16,053 bases of DNA, from positions 1-16,053 of the forward strand of contig CAMMKE010000022.1 of the NCBI GenBank assembly GCA_946497375.1. The letters run 5' to 3'. The position numbers were made by a program, and so were the translations under genes. The notes under the pieces are model-generated. The model had not been told where the DNA came from. It was given only the letters and a program-made list of their open reading frames with translations, and made no database searches. Origin of the DNA: an uncultured Mycoplasmatota bacterium. Lineage in GTDB: Bacteria > Bacillota_I > Bacilli_A > RF39 > UBA660. How positions within the stretch are numbered: position 1 is the first letter of the stretch; each line of letters starts with the position of its first letter. This document shows positions 1-8,044 of this stretch, in pieces.

Positions 1-1631
1 GTATGTTTACCACTACCTATATCATAGTATAAGTCATCAAGATTATCTATTTTTAGAGTTTTATATACTTCTTTAATCTTCTCATCACTATAAAAGTCAT
101 TAAGAGGTATTTTTCTTTTCCTTAACTCTTTTTCTAAGAACTCTTTTCCTCGTTCTACTAGAACTTCTTTTTCATTTTTACTGAAGTAACTCTTAATCTT
201 ATTACGTGCCCCTGTAGTTTTAACGATATTTAACCACTCTTTTGAGGGATGGGCACTTTTATTAGTATTTATTTTAACGATATCATTACTCTTTAACTCA
301 TAATCCAAAGGAACAATATTTCCATTAACAAAAGCCCCAACTGTAGTCTCTCCTACTTTACTATGAACTTTATAAGCAAAGTCTAATGGAGTCGCTCCTT
401 TAGGAAGTTCAAAGACATCTCCTTTAGGAGTAAAAACATAAATATTATTATTTAAAACTTCATCTTTAACAGAACTAACAAAGTCTTCACTACTCATTTT
501 GTCATTTTCAAGTTCCATTATCTCTTTAAAGAATTGAAGCTTTTGGGTAGTTAAAGACTGAAGATTAGCAACTTTTTTACTACCACCATTTTCTTTATAA
601 GCCCAGTGAGATGCAATACCGTTTTCGGCAACTTCATCCATTTCATAAGTTCTAATTTGTATTTCAAATAGATAACCATCAATACCAAAGACGGTTGTAT
701 GAAGGGACTGATACATATTAGGCTTAGGCATAGCGATATAGTCTTTAAAACGTTTAGGTAGTGGTCTAAACTTAGAATGAATTAGGCCAAGAGCAAGATA
801 ACAGTCTTGTTCAGTATCTACTAAAACTCTTAAAGCCAGTAAATCATAGATATCACTAAATTTCTTACCTTTATCTAGTTTATTATAGATACTATAAATA
901 CTCTTAGCACGCCCCTTTATCTGATGAGGGATATGATGTTCATTTAATAGTTCTGTTACTTCTTCTTGCATCTCATAAACATAAGTATCCCGTTCTGCTT
1001 TAGTCTTATTAAGTTTATCGGCAATATCATAAAATACAGTTGGTTTTAAATAACGAAGTGATAAGTCTTCTAGTTCACTTTTAATTTTATGAATACCTAA
1101 GTGATGAGCTAAAGGGGCAAAGATTTCAAGGACTTCTTTAGACTTTTTCTTTTGTTTTTCAACTGGTGTTGCCCATAAAGTTCTCATATTATGAAGTCTA
1201 TCTGCAAGTTTAACAATAATAACTCTAACATCTTCACTCATCCCAACAATTATCTTTTTATAGTACTCTACTAAGTATTCATTATCAGTAGAAAAGTGAA
1301 GTCTACCTAACTTAGTAACTCCATCTACTAGTTTATAGACAGTAAGACCAAACTTTTCTTTAAACTCATCTATATCTACATCACAATCTTCTATTACATC
1401 ATGTAAAAGCCCAGCTACTAAACACTCACTATCTGAATAAATTGAAGTAAGTATTATAGCAACATTAAGGGGATGAATAATATATTCCTCCCCACTCTTA
1501 CGATACTGTCCCGCATGTTTTTCTTTAGCATAGTAATAAGCATCAAGTATCTTTTCTCTCTCTTTAGGGTCTTTTATATAAGAGTCTACTTTATCCATTA
1601 AATCATCTATTGTAATAGTATCTTTTTTCAC
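1..1631 (-). CDS. rel: Bifunctional (p)ppGpp synthetase/hydrolase (Rel/SpoT family), C-terminus cut by window edge
   Basis: This enzyme makes and degrades the alarmone (p)ppGpp in the cytoplasm (stringent response). About 543 codons are visible. Seen in order: an HD hydrolase domain with His53, the His77-Asp78 pair (LLHDVIEDC) and Glu81-Asp82; the synthetase domain with GRAKSIYSIYNK, DLLALRV and RFKDYIAMPKPNMYQSLHTT; EIQIRT and ASHWAYKE; then a TGS domain beginning IYVFTPKGDVFELPKGATP. The RFKD form of the RxKD motif together with an intact HD site is typical of bifunctional Rel rather than synthetase-only RelA of E. coli. The C-terminal regulatory part, including any ACT domain, lies beyond position 1. 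I chose the GTG at 1631 because AAGGGGTG lies 6 nt upstream; an in-frame GTG at 1640 overlaps that ribosome site and is less likely. The gene starts 23 nt after the secDF stop, so the two are probably co-transcribed, as in Bacillus, where rel lies near secDF. Confidence 0.96.
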   Translation of the reverse strand, partial: MKKDTITIDDLMDKVDSYIKDPKEREKILDAYYYAKEKHAGQYRKSGEEYIIHPLNVAIILTSIYSDSECLVAGLLHDVIEDCDVDIDEFKEKFGLTVYKLVDGVTKLGRLHFSTDNEYLVEYYKKIIVGMSEDVRVIIVKLADRLHNMRTLWATPVEKQKKKSKEVLEIFAPLAHHLGIHKIKSELEDLSLRYLKPTVFYDIADKLNKTKAERDTYVYEMQEEVTELLNEHHIPHQIKGRAKSIYSIYNKLDKGKKFSDIYDLLALRVLVDTEQDCYLALGLIHSKFRPLPKRFKDYIAMPKPNMYQSLHTTVFGIDGYLFEIQIRTYEMDEVAENGIASHWAYKENGGSKKVANLQSLTTQKLQFFKEIMELENDKMSSEDFVSSVKDEVLNNNIYVFTPKGDVFELPKGATPLDFAYKVHSKVGETTVGAFVNGNIVPLDYELKSNDIVKINTNKSAHPSKEWLNIVKTTGARNKIKSYFSKNEKEVLVERGKEFLEKELRKRKIPLNDFYSDEKIKEVYKTLKIDNLDDLYYDIGSGKH

Positions 1632-1654
1632 GTCTTTCACCCCTTTACTTAACT

Positions 1655-3943
1655 TTAATCATTTATACCTTTAATAGTCTTTTCACTAACTTCTTTAACT
1701 ACTTTTCTCTTTTTATTGTTATTTTTCTTCTTACTTGCAAAGAACACATAAAGCCAGCCTGCAAGTAATAATGATGAATAAGTACCAGCGATTAATCCTA
1801 CTATCATCGCTACATTAAAGGTTAATATTTCTCTACTTCCCATAACAAGTAAGGCAATTACTGGAAGTAAGGTAGTTAATGATGTATAAATACTTCTAGC
1901 CATAGTTTCTTTAATACTTATATTAACTACATCTTTAAGTTCTTCTTTATTAAGGTTTTCTTTATCTTTCTTTCTTAAATTTTCTCTTACTCTATCAAAG
2001 ACAACTATTGTATTATTTATAGAATATCCAATAATGGCAAGTACCGCTGCAATAAACATTGAATTTACTTCTACTCTTAAAAGGATAACACTTGCAACCA
2101 TCATTAAGGCATCATGTACTAAACAGATAACTGATGAAATACCATAACTAAATTTAAATCTAAAGGTGATATAAAGGATTATTCCTATTAAAGAGATAAC
2201 TATTGAGAATATGGCATTCTTAATTAAGTCTTGTTTAACGACATTAGAAACAACTCCAATATCGACACTAGCATTATACTTATCTAAGAAATAACTCTCT
2301 ACTTTATTAATCTCATCTTCTTTTAACTCATCACTTACTCTAATATCAGTCTCACTACTAGTAATATCTATACTTACTTCATCAAGTTTTAACTCTTTTA
2401 AATCACTTCTTAAGTCTTTTTCACTAACTTCTGTTGTAGCAAGTGTTATATCACTACCTGCTTGAAAATCTATTCCTAAATTCATTCCTTTAAAAGTAAA
2501 CATAACAACTGAAGCAATAATTACTACTAAACTAAAGGTTGCAAAAAATTTACTTAATCCAAGATAATTATATGTGCTTTTTTTCTTTTCTTCTTTAATA
2601 TTCTCTTCATGGACACCTATAAATAAGTTTAATTTATTATCAAAGTATTTTGTTTTAACAAACATCTTCATTAAGAATCTTGTAATAAAGACCATAGTAA
2701 CCATTGTTACAATGATATTGATAATTAACATAGTTGCAAAACCTTTAACACTAGATTCACCTAAGTAGAACATGATAATGGCAACTAAAAGGGTTGTAAG
2801 GTTAGCATCAAGAATTGTTCCAAAGCTAGCTTTACTACCATTTTTAAAGGCTGTCTCTAAACTTCTTCCTTTAAGTAGTTCTTCTTTAATACGAGAATAT
2901 GTTAAAACATTAGCATCAACTGCCATACCTATACCAAGTATTAAAGCGGCAATACCAGGAAGAGTTAGGACTCCTCCTATCAACCAGAATGAAGCAAATA
3001 CGAATAAGGTATATAAAAGTATAGACACAGCAGAAATAATACCTGCAAAATTATAAATACCAATAAGTAATATAATAATAGCAAGAACACCAGCAATACC
3101 TGCATACATTGTCATAGTAAGGGTTGCATCTCCAAAACTAGCTCCTACTGTCTTACTAGATATTTCTGTAAGTTTAGCAGGAAGACTTCCTGAATTAATT
3201 AAATCAACTAAATTACTAGCTTCTTCTTCTGTAAAGTTACCTTGAATAATAACATCACTAGCAAAACCTTGAGTAACAGTCGCTGCACTTATACAATTAC
3301 TCTCACTTGTTCCACACATACTAGCTTCACTAGCATAAGAATCAGTCATTTCATTATAATCTAGCCAAATAACTATGACGTTATTTTCATAATCTTTAAC
3401 AGCATTAGTTACTTTATAGAAAGTATCTTTATCTTTAACTGCTAAACTAACAGCAGGTCTACCATTTTGATCTGTAGTAAGTCTAGCCCCTCCTGCTTCT
3501 AAGACATCACTAGACATTAGTAAATTATCTTCACTATCTCTAAAAGTTAATGTTGCAACAGTAGACAAAGTCTCTCTCGCTTCATCTTTATTAGTAACAC
3601 CTGCAAGCTTAACTCTAATCTTATCGTTACCTTCTAAAGTTATTTCAGGTTCACTAACACCTAAAGTATCAATACGTTTAAGCATACTTTTGTAAGTTGC
3701 ATTTAACTTATCTTTAGTCATTTTACTTCCATCAATAGGACTAACTTCATAAAGTATTTCAAAGCCTCCTTGTAAATCAAGGCCAAAGTTTAATGACTTA
3801 AATAATGGTACTATTAAAAAGCATACTATGGCAGCGATTACTACTAATAGTCCTGTCTTTAATAACATACTTTTCTTCTCTTTAGCCATATGACCTCTTT
3901 CTTTTTTTATCTTTTTTTCTTTAATTTTCTTATCTTTCTTCAT
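1655..3943 (-). CDS. secDF: Fused protein translocase subunit SecDF
   Basis: This membrane protein uses the proton-motive force to help complete SecYEG-dependent export. It is 762 residues long, as expected for the SecD-SecF fusion of Bacillota. Seen: a very basic N-terminus; a first membrane segment at about 27-49; the SecD motif GLDLQGG at 54-60; a large extracytoplasmic region to about 270; a SecD membrane bundle with ILGIGMAVDANVLTYSRIKEE; a second soluble loop; the SecF motif NLGIDFQAGSDI; and a SecF bundle containing IIGYSINNTIVVFDRVREN. The C-terminus is lysine/arginine-rich. The ATG at 3943 has GGAGG 6 nt upstream; a later in-frame ATG (Met19) also has a GAGGT-like site but is less favoured. 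The comN-like gene ends 21 nt upstream and rel begins 23 nt downstream, so the three probably form one operon. Confidence 0.97.
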   Translation of the reverse strand: MKKDKKIKEKKIKKERGHMAKEKKSMLLKTGLLVVIAAIVCFLIVPLFKSLNFGLDLQGGFEILYEVSPIDGSKMTKDKLNATYKSMLKRIDTLGVSEPEITLEGNDKIRVKLAGVTNKDEARETLSTVATLTFRDSEDNLLMSSDVLEAGGARLTTDQNGRPAVSLAVKDKDTFYKVTNAVKDYENNVIVIWLDYNEMTDSYASEASMCGTSESNCISAATVTQGFASDVIIQGNFTEEEASNLVDLINSGSLPAKLTEISSKTVGASFGDATLTMTMYAGIAGVLAIIILLIGIYNFAGIISAVSILLYTLFVFASFWLIGGVLTLPGIAALILGIGMAVDANVLTYSRIKEELLKGRSLETAFKNGSKASFGTILDANLTTLLVAIIMFYLGESSVKGFATMLIINIIVTMVTMVFITRFLMKMFVKTKYFDNKLNLFIGVHEENIKEEKKKSTYNYLGLSKFFATFSLVVIIASVVMFTFKGMNLGIDFQAGSDITLATTEVSEKDLRSDLKELKLDEVSIDITSSETDIRVSDELKEDEINKVESYFLDKYNASVDIGVVSNVVKQDLIKNAIFSIVISLIGIILYITFRFKFSYGISSVICLVHDALMMVASVILLRVEVNSMFIAAVLAIIGYSINNTIVVFDRVRENLRKKDKENLNKEELKDVVNISIKETMARSIYTSLTTLLPVIALLVMGSREILTFNVAMIVGLIAGTYSSLLLAGWLYVFFASKKKNNNKKRKVVKEVSEKTIKGIND

Positions 3944-3964
3944 GACATACCTCCGATTATGTTT

Positions 3965-4231
3965 CTAAATGATTTCTATATTATCTCTTTTGGCAAGATT
4001 ATCTTTAAGATATTTATTTAATAGCTTATTATCACAATTTAAAATATCACTAACTATATCACTGAGTTCTAAATTATGAGCTTTAGACCATTTAGTTAGT
4101 ATTAGATAGTTCCAAACATCGTTTTTATGAATATGACGATACCCAAGTCTATCTAATTCACTTTTCTTAGCATCTAAAGCAGGTTCTATCATCTGATATA
4201 ATTCTTCTTTACTATTAAAGGTAAAATCCAT
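3965..4231 (-). CDS. comN: ComN-like post-transcriptional regulator family protein
   Basis: This is an 88-residue, lysine- and leucine-rich protein with no membrane segment. The pattern EPALDAKKSELDRLGY ... NDVWNYLILTKW ... LSDIVSDILN resembles the short family of Bacillus ComN (formerly YrzD), whose members lie beside secDF. In Bacillus, ComN affects late-competence (comE) mRNA and localises with DivIVA; whether that role holds here is unknown. Its position just ahead of secDF supports the family assignment, which I made from memory of the motif spacing rather than an alignment. The ATG at 4231 follows a GGAAAGGTG site about 10 nt upstream and an extended -10 promoter about 35 nt upstream, so it is probably the first gene of comN-secDF-rel. 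It could alternatively be called a small conserved Bacillota protein of unknown role. Confidence 0.65.
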   Translation of the reverse strand: MDFTFNSKEELYQMIEPALDAKKSELDRLGYRHIHKNDVWNYLILTKWSKAHNLELSDIVSDILNCDNKLLNKYLKDNLAKRDNIEII

Positions 4232-4265
4232 AAAGATACCACACCTTTCCTACCAAACTAATAAT

Positions 4266-4274
4266 ATTATAGCA
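4266..4274 (-). promoter_or_regulatory. Extended -10 promoter for comN-secDF-rel
   Basis: On the minus strand the sequence reads TGC followed by a perfect TATAAT (TATAAT at 4266-4271, TG at 4273-4274). A TTGACA lies only 9 nt upstream of the -10, too close to act as its -35 box, so recognition would rely on the extended -10. The -10 lies 34 nt upstream of the comN-like start codon. Confidence 0.6.
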
Positions 4275-4359
4275 TTTATATGTCAAAAGGAAAGAAAAAA
4301 CTGACAAATATTGCTAAAAATATCTATCAATTTAGTATTTTATTGAAGAAAAATATCGT

Positions 4360-4381
4360 ATTATTGGAGATTCCAAATAAT
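4360..4381 (-). terminator. Imperfect hairpin at the 3' end of the decayed DUF6273-like gene
   Basis: This near-palindrome (arms ATTATT and AATAAT with inner GGA/TCC pairing and one bulged base) sits just after the end of the decayed gene at 4390-4650. The 38-nt block 4360-4397 matches 11720-11757 at 33 positions (hand count). The second copy also follows a DUF6273-like gene end, so I read both as the conserved 3' hairpin of this family, probably a weak terminator. No long T-tract follows. Confidence 0.45.
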
Positions 4382-4389
4382 ATTAATTC

Positions 4390-4650
4390 CTTGATAATTG
4401 AAATGGATTTTTTTGTTCCACTTCCTGATGTTATTATAATATTTGATTTTAATTTTAGAATGGGGCTAACCTCAATATCGTGTTAACCGGACTATAGTTA
4501 CCCACATTGCCAAAGCCGTCGATGTGGGCCATGTAAAACATACTAGATAGTGTTAAAATCCAATAACCTGTTGTTAATACGTTTAATTGCTTCCATTTCC
4601 GTAATACTTTTCAAATTGACCTAACATTAATTTTCCATGACAAATTTGCT
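4390..4650 (-). pseudogene. Decayed 3' fragment of a DUF6273-like (variable-domain) gene
   Basis: Read on the minus strand, pieces in more than one frame match the C-terminal part of the gene at 15117-16007. GKLMLGQFEKYYGNGSN matches its GELMAGQFDRYGNNTD. After two in-frame stops and a frameshift comes GYWILTLSS, matching DYWTLTPYSS. The tail LKLKSNIIITSGSGTKKS matches VNLKSNVQITSGTGTKSD. The stretch between them, about 4485-4535, is GC-richer than its surroundings and corresponds to the variable segment, but it differs too much to align base by base. There is no start codon, no upstream two-thirds of the domain and no intact frame, so this is a relic. It lies between efp and the comN-like gene and is flanked downstream by the same hairpin found beside the RIT element. 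Confidence 0.75.
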
Positions 4651-4665
4651 AACTTAATATAAAGC

Positions 4666-4695
4666 AAAGAAAAACAATAACAACTAGTTACTGTT
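4666..4695 (-). terminator. Rho-independent terminator of efp
   Basis: On the minus strand a 9-bp stem (AACAGTAAC with GTTATTGTT, one G-T pair) with a 5-nt loop is followed by TTTCTTT. It begins immediately after the efp stop codon, and the tract ends at 4666. Confidence 0.7.
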
Positions 4696-5253
4696 TTATG
4701 CACGAGATACATATTTACCATCTTTAGTACTAACTAAGATATCTTCATCTTGTTTAATAAATAATGGTACTTGAATAGTCATACCTGTCTCTAATTCTGC
4801 ATTTTTCATAGCACCACTAGTTGTATTACCTTTAACAGCATCTTCTGTCTTAACTACTTTCATAACAACTTTATCTGGTAAAGATAATCCTAACATCTCA
4901 CCTTCAAAGAAAGTAATTTCTACTTCTAAGTTTTCTTTTAAGTATTTAGCATCTTCCCCTATAACACTCTTATCAAGTTCTATTTGTTCATAGTCAGTCA
5001 TACTCATAAAATAATATGTATCTCCCATACTATATAAGAATTGCATAGTTTTCTTAGAGATATGTGCTGTTTCTACTTTAACACCTGCATTAAATGTTTT
5101 CTCTACAATAGAACCTGTTCTTAAGTTTTTCATCTTAGCTTTTACTATAGCAGCACCTTTACCTGGTTTAACATGTTGACTTTCAATTATAGTATAGATT
5201 CCTCCCTCAAATTGAATAGTCATACCTGGTTTAAAATCATTTGAATTAACCAT
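4696..5253 (-). CDS. efp: Translation elongation factor P
   Basis: EF-P binds ribosomes stalled at consecutive prolines and stimulates peptide bond formation. The 185-residue length is standard. Seen: the KOW-like N-terminal domain starting NSNDFKPGMTI; the loop HVKPGKGAAIVKAK with Lys32 at the tip, the residue modified in Bacillus EF-P; two OB-type domains; and the C-terminal signature around MKNAELETGMTIQVPLFI, ending DGKYVSRA. The ATG at 5253 has AAAGGAG about 8 nt upstream. The gene follows rpmG by 55 nt, across a weak hairpin, and ends at a clear terminator, so it is probably read from the rpmG promoter, perhaps with partial attenuation at that hairpin. No modification enzyme is in the window. 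YebC, a second factor linked to stalled ribosomes, is encoded at 10141-10863. Confidence 0.97.
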   Translation of the reverse strand: MVNSNDFKPGMTIQFEGGIYTIIESQHVKPGKGAAIVKAKMKNLRTGSIVEKTFNAGVKVETAHISKKTMQFLYSMGDTYYFMSMTDYEQIELDKSVIGEDAKYLKENLEVEITFFEGEMLGLSLPDKVVMKVVKTEDAVKGNTTSGAMKNAELETGMTIQVPLFIKQDEDILVSTKDGKYVSRA

Positions 5254-5278
5254 TTTACTTACTCCTTTCTTATAGACT

Positions 5279-5302
5279 TAAAACAGTCATTAAATGACTG
5301 TT
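5279..5302 (-). terminator. Hairpin between rpmG and efp (weak terminator or attenuator)
   Basis: A perfect 9-bp stem (AACAGTCAT / ATGACTGTT) with a 3-nt loop is followed on the minus strand by only TTTT then AAG. The short T-tract suggests partial termination between rpmG and efp. Confidence 0.45.
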
Positions 5303-5308
5303 ATATTA

Positions 5309-5476
5309 TTATTTCTTCTCTTTATGAGTTGTGTGTTTACCACAGAATTTACAATATTTACTAATCTCCATTCTTCCTGGAGTATTATTTACATTTTTCT
5401 CTTCTCTATAATTCTCATTACCACAAACTGAGCATACAAAAGTCTTCTTTTGTCTATGTCCAAGCTTTTTTGCCAT
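5309..5476 (-). CDS. rpmG: 50S ribosomal protein L33 (zinc-binding type)
   Basis: This 55-residue protein reads MAKKLGHRQKKTFVC at its start and ends CGKHTTHKEKK. L33 is a small protein of the large ribosomal subunit near the E site. Two CxxC pairs (Cys15/Cys18 in CSVC and Cys42/Cys45 in CKFC) mark the zinc-binding form; Bacillota often also carry a cysteine-free paralogue for zinc limitation, which is not in this window. The length and basic composition fit. The ATG at 5476 has an excellent AAGGAGGG site 8 nt upstream. It has its own promoter, whose -35 box abuts the tig stop codon, and is followed by a hairpin and then efp. Confidence 0.93.
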   Translation of the reverse strand: MAKKLGHRQKKTFVCSVCGNENYREEKNVNNTPGRMEISKYCKFCGKHTTHKEKK

Positions 5477-5503
5477 AAGTTATCCCTCCTTTTTTCTTTA
5501 GTA

Positions 5504-5532
5504 ATTTTACCAAATATTTTAAAAAGTATCAA
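5504..5532 (-). promoter_or_regulatory. Promoter for rpmG-efp
   Basis: On the minus strand TTGATA (5527-5532) and TAAAAT (5504-5509) are separated by exactly 17 nt, and TGG directly precedes the -10 (an extended -10). The -35 box begins directly after the tig stop codon. The -10 lies 27 nt upstream of the rpmG start codon. Confidence 0.65.
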
Positions 5533-6819
5533 CTATTTATTTAATTCTTTTAACAATTCAATAGTTTTTCTCATCTCTTGGTCATATTGAACCATTTCAA
5601 TACCACCAAACTCGTTTAAGAAGTCATCTAGTTCCATATTATAACGTTCTGCTAGTCTTTTAGCTTCTTCCATAGCATCACTCTCACTTACTTCAATATG
5701 CTCCATATTCATAATCTCTTCAAGCATTAAACGATATAATACATTTTGATAAGCTTCTTTTTCAAGTTGATCTCTTAAATCTTTCTCAGTAGATTTAGTA
5801 ACTTGATAATATAAATCTAAACTAATTCCTTGCATAGCCATTTGTTGTTCTGTTCTTCTAAGTAATCTATCTACTTCTTCATTAACCATTTCTTCAGGAA
5901 TATCAACTTCTACATTCTTAGATACTTCTTCAAGTAGTTTATCGATATATTTATTTTCTTCTTCCATATCTTTATTAGCTTTTATATTAGCTTCTATTTC
6001 TTTTCTAAGGCTCATTTCATCATTAACACCTTCAATACCAAGATCGAAGAAGAAATCTTCATCTAATTCTCTTTTTTCTTTAGTTTTAATTTCATGTACT
6101 TTTACTTTAAATGTAACTTCTTGTCCCTTTAGAGACTCTTCCATATAATCATTAGGGAATGTTACTTTAATATCTTTCTCATCACCTGACTTCATACCAA
6201 TTAATTGTTCTTCAAAACCAGGAATAAATGTTCCACTACCTATTTCTAAAGAATAGTTTTCTCCTTTACCACCTTCAAAAGGCTCTCCATCTTTAAATCC
6301 TTCAAAGTCAATAACGGCAACATCACCGTTTTCAACTTTACCGTTTTCATCTTTATTAACTAATTCCTCATATCTTTCAAGTAAATGATCTATTTCATGA
6401 TCTATTTCTTCTTTTGTTACTTTAACTTCATTAGGCTTAACACCTAAATCTCTATATTTTTTAATCTTAACTTCTGGTTTAGTTATAATTTTAAAAGTAA
6501 ATGTAACACTATTTTCATCTAAACTCTTTAAATTAGGCTCAGGTTGTACTACTGGTACTAAATCATTTTCTTTTAAAGCTTTAGTATAAGCATCTTGAAT
6601 TACTAAGTCAGCTGCATCTAATAAATAGTTTTGTCCAAACTTCTTATCATAGATATTCTTAGGACATTTACCTTTTCTAAAACCGTCTACTTCAACCTTT
6701 TTAACTCTATCTTTAAAAGCCTTATCAACAGCATCAGTCCACTCTTTTCCTTCTACTTTTATTTCAATATTATGATAATTTTTCTTATTTGTTTCTTTTT
6801 TAGTTTCTTTCTTTTCCAT
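5533..6819 (-). CDS. tig: Trigger factor, ribosome-associated chaperone
   Basis: Trigger factor docks on the ribosome exit site and shields nascent chains; its middle domain is an FKBP-type prolyl isomerase. The 428-residue length is typical. Seen: the ribosome-binding signature GFRKGKCP at 46-53; the FKBP-like domain at about 164-246 (GDVAVIDFEGFKDGEPFEGG, then IPGFEEQLIGMKSGD and VTFKVKVHEIK); and a long helical, acidic C-terminal substrate-binding domain with VDIPEEMVNEEVDRLLRR. The N-terminus has a short lysine/glutamate-rich extension of about 14 residues. The ATG at 6819 has GGAGG 7 nt upstream and a consensus-like promoter 25 nt away. clpX, a frequent neighbour of tig, is absent; rpmG follows instead. 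Confidence 0.97.
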   Translation of the reverse strand: MEKKETKKETNKKNYHNIEIKVEGKEWTDAVDKAFKDRVKKVEVDGFRKGKCPKNIYDKKFGQNYLLDAADLVIQDAYTKALKENDLVPVVQPEPNLKSLDENSVTFTFKIITKPEVKIKKYRDLGVKPNEVKVTKEEIDHEIDHLLERYEELVNKDENGKVENGDVAVIDFEGFKDGEPFEGGKGENYSLEIGSGTFIPGFEEQLIGMKSGDEKDIKVTFPNDYMEESLKGQEVTFKVKVHEIKTKEKRELDEDFFFDLGIEGVNDEMSLRKEIEANIKANKDMEEENKYIDKLLEEVSKNVEVDIPEEMVNEEVDRLLRRTEQQMAMQGISLDLYYQVTKSTEKDLRDQLEKEAYQNVLYRLMLEEIMNMEHIEVSESDAMEEAKRLAERYNMELDDFLNEFGGIEMVQYDQEMRKTIELLKELNK

Positions 6820-6843
6820 ATTTCTTCCTCCAATACGTCTCTT

Positions 6844-6872
6844 ATTATATCTGATAAAATCAAGTTTTTCAA
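6844..6872 (-). promoter_or_regulatory. Promoter for tig
   Basis: On the minus strand TTGAAA (6867-6872) and a perfect TATAAT (6844-6849) are separated by 17 nt. The -10 ends 24 nt before the tig start codon. This is a good housekeeping-sigma match. Confidence 0.75.
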
Positions 6873-6944
6873 CAGTTTATTCAAATAAATTGGTAATTAC
6901 TTACATTAGCCAACATCTTTGTGAGTGATTACTCAATAAATAAC

Positions 6945-6967
6945 CAGAGACTTCTAAAGTTTCTCTG
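6945..6967 (-). terminator. Probable terminator of the yebC-ruvAB-queA operon
   Basis: CAGAGA/TCTCTG and CTT/AAG pair around a 3-nt loop, with a 2-nt bulge. On the minus strand the hairpin is followed by GGTTATTTATT, which is T-rich but interrupted. It lies about 50 nt after the queA stop and before the tig promoter, where a terminator is expected. Confidence 0.4.
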
Positions 6968-7018
6968 ATCTTAATTATAACTGATGTTCTAAATAAGTGG
7001 TAACACCAATCTTAGATA

Positions 7019-8044
7019 TTATTTTATAAACATCGCATCTCCAAAGGAGAAGAATCTATATTTTTCTTTAACAGCAATATTATAAGCATTTAAGATATTA
7101 TCTTTTCCTGCTATAGCAGATACTAACATGATTAAAGTTGATTTAGGTAAATGAAAATTAGTAATAAGACCATCTATACTCTTAACCTCTTTACCCGGAT
7201 AGATAAAGATATCAGTAAAGCCACTATCTTCTCTAAACTCTCCAAACTTTTGATATATTGTCTCTAATGTTCTAGTAGAAGTTGTTCCAACAGCAATTAT
7301 TCTTTTACCATTTTCTCTTGTTTTATTTAAAGTATCGGCAACACTCTTACTTAAAGAATAAAACTCACTATGCATCTTATGTTTCGTAACATCTTCTACT
7401 TTAACAGGTCTAAAAGTACCAAGACCAACATGAAGAGTTAGATATACGATATTTATACCTTTCTCTTTTATTTTTTCAAGTAACTCTTTTGTAAAATGTA
7501 GTCCTGCAGTAGGAGCAGCGGCACTACCTACTTCTTTAGCATATACTGTCTGATATCTATCTTTATCTTCTAGTTTTTCATGAATATATGGTGGTAGTGG
7601 CATAGTACCAAGTTTATCTAATAGTTCATAGAATATTCCTTCATAACTTGCCTCAAATACTCTTATACCTTCATCTTTAACTTCAGTACATGTTAACTTT
7701 AATAACCCCTCACCAAAAGATACAACATCCCCTACATGAATACGTCTAGCAGGCTTAACTAAAGTATCCCAAGTATCACCTTCAACATTCTTTAGTAACA
7801 AAACTTCAATAACTGCTTTAGTACTAACTTTCTCACCAATTAATCTAGCAGGTAAGACTTTAGTATCATTTAAAACTAAAGTGTCCCCTGGATTAAGATA
7901 ATCTATAATATCATAAAAATGTTTATGTTCAATTTCTCCTGTTTTCTTATCAAGCACCATAAGCCTTGAAGCATCTCTTTGTTTTATTGGCGTCTGCGCA
8001 ATTAACTCTTCTGGTAAATTATAATCAAATTCTTCTAATTTCAT
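7019..8044 (-). CDS. queA: S-adenosylmethionine:tRNA ribosyltransferase-isomerase
   Basis: QueA transfers and isomerises the ribosyl part of S-adenosylmethionine onto 7-aminomethyl-7-deazaguanine in tRNA, giving epoxyqueuosine. Seen: the start [51 protein letters not shown] at 146-154; [12 protein letters not shown] at 173-184; [11 protein letters not shown]; and [10 protein letters not shown]. The 341-residue length is typical. I prefer the ATG at 8044, because GGGGGT lies 6 nt upstream and the family N-terminus begins there; a longer frame opens at 8080 but adds 12 residues unlike the family. The start overlaps the upstream 176-residue gene by 20 nt, which suggests coupled translation. tgt, the usual next gene of this pathway, does not follow. 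Confidence 0.96.
   Translation of the reverse strand: MKLEEFDYNLPEELIAQTPIKQRDASRLMVLDKKTGEIEHKHFYDIIDYLNPGDTLVLNDTKVLPARLIGEKVSTKAVIEVLLLKNVEGDTWDTLVKPARRIHVGDVVSFGEGLLKLTCTEVKDEGIRVFEASYEGIFYELLDKLGTMPLPPYIHEKLEDKDRYQTVYAKEVGSAAAPTAGLHFTKELLEKIKEKGINIVYLTLHVGLGTFRPVKVEDVTKHKMHSEFYSLSKSVADTLNKTRENGKRIIAVGTTSTRTLETIYQKFGEFREDSGFTDIFIYPGKEVKSIDGLITNFHLPKSTLIMLVSAIAGKDNILNAYNIAVKEKYRFFSFGDAMFIK

Noticed and set aside
2574..3056. Plus-strand frames inside secDF
   Set aside because: They are antisense to membrane-segment codons of a clear secDF gene.
4280..4486. Plus-strand frame of 68 codons starting MSKGKKKLTN
   Set aside because: It is antisense to the decayed DUF6273-like fragment and crosses the minus-strand comN promoter region; it has no ribosome site and an unusual isoleucine-rich composition.
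6631..6888. Plus-strand, phenylalanine-rich frame over the tig start
   Set aside because: It is antisense to lysine-rich trigger factor N-terminal codons and the tig promoter.
8025..8027. TGA read as tryptophan (Mycoplasma-type code)
   Set aside because: Tryptophan is encoded by TGG throughout and TGA ends the 176-residue gene inside queA; nothing suggests reassignment.
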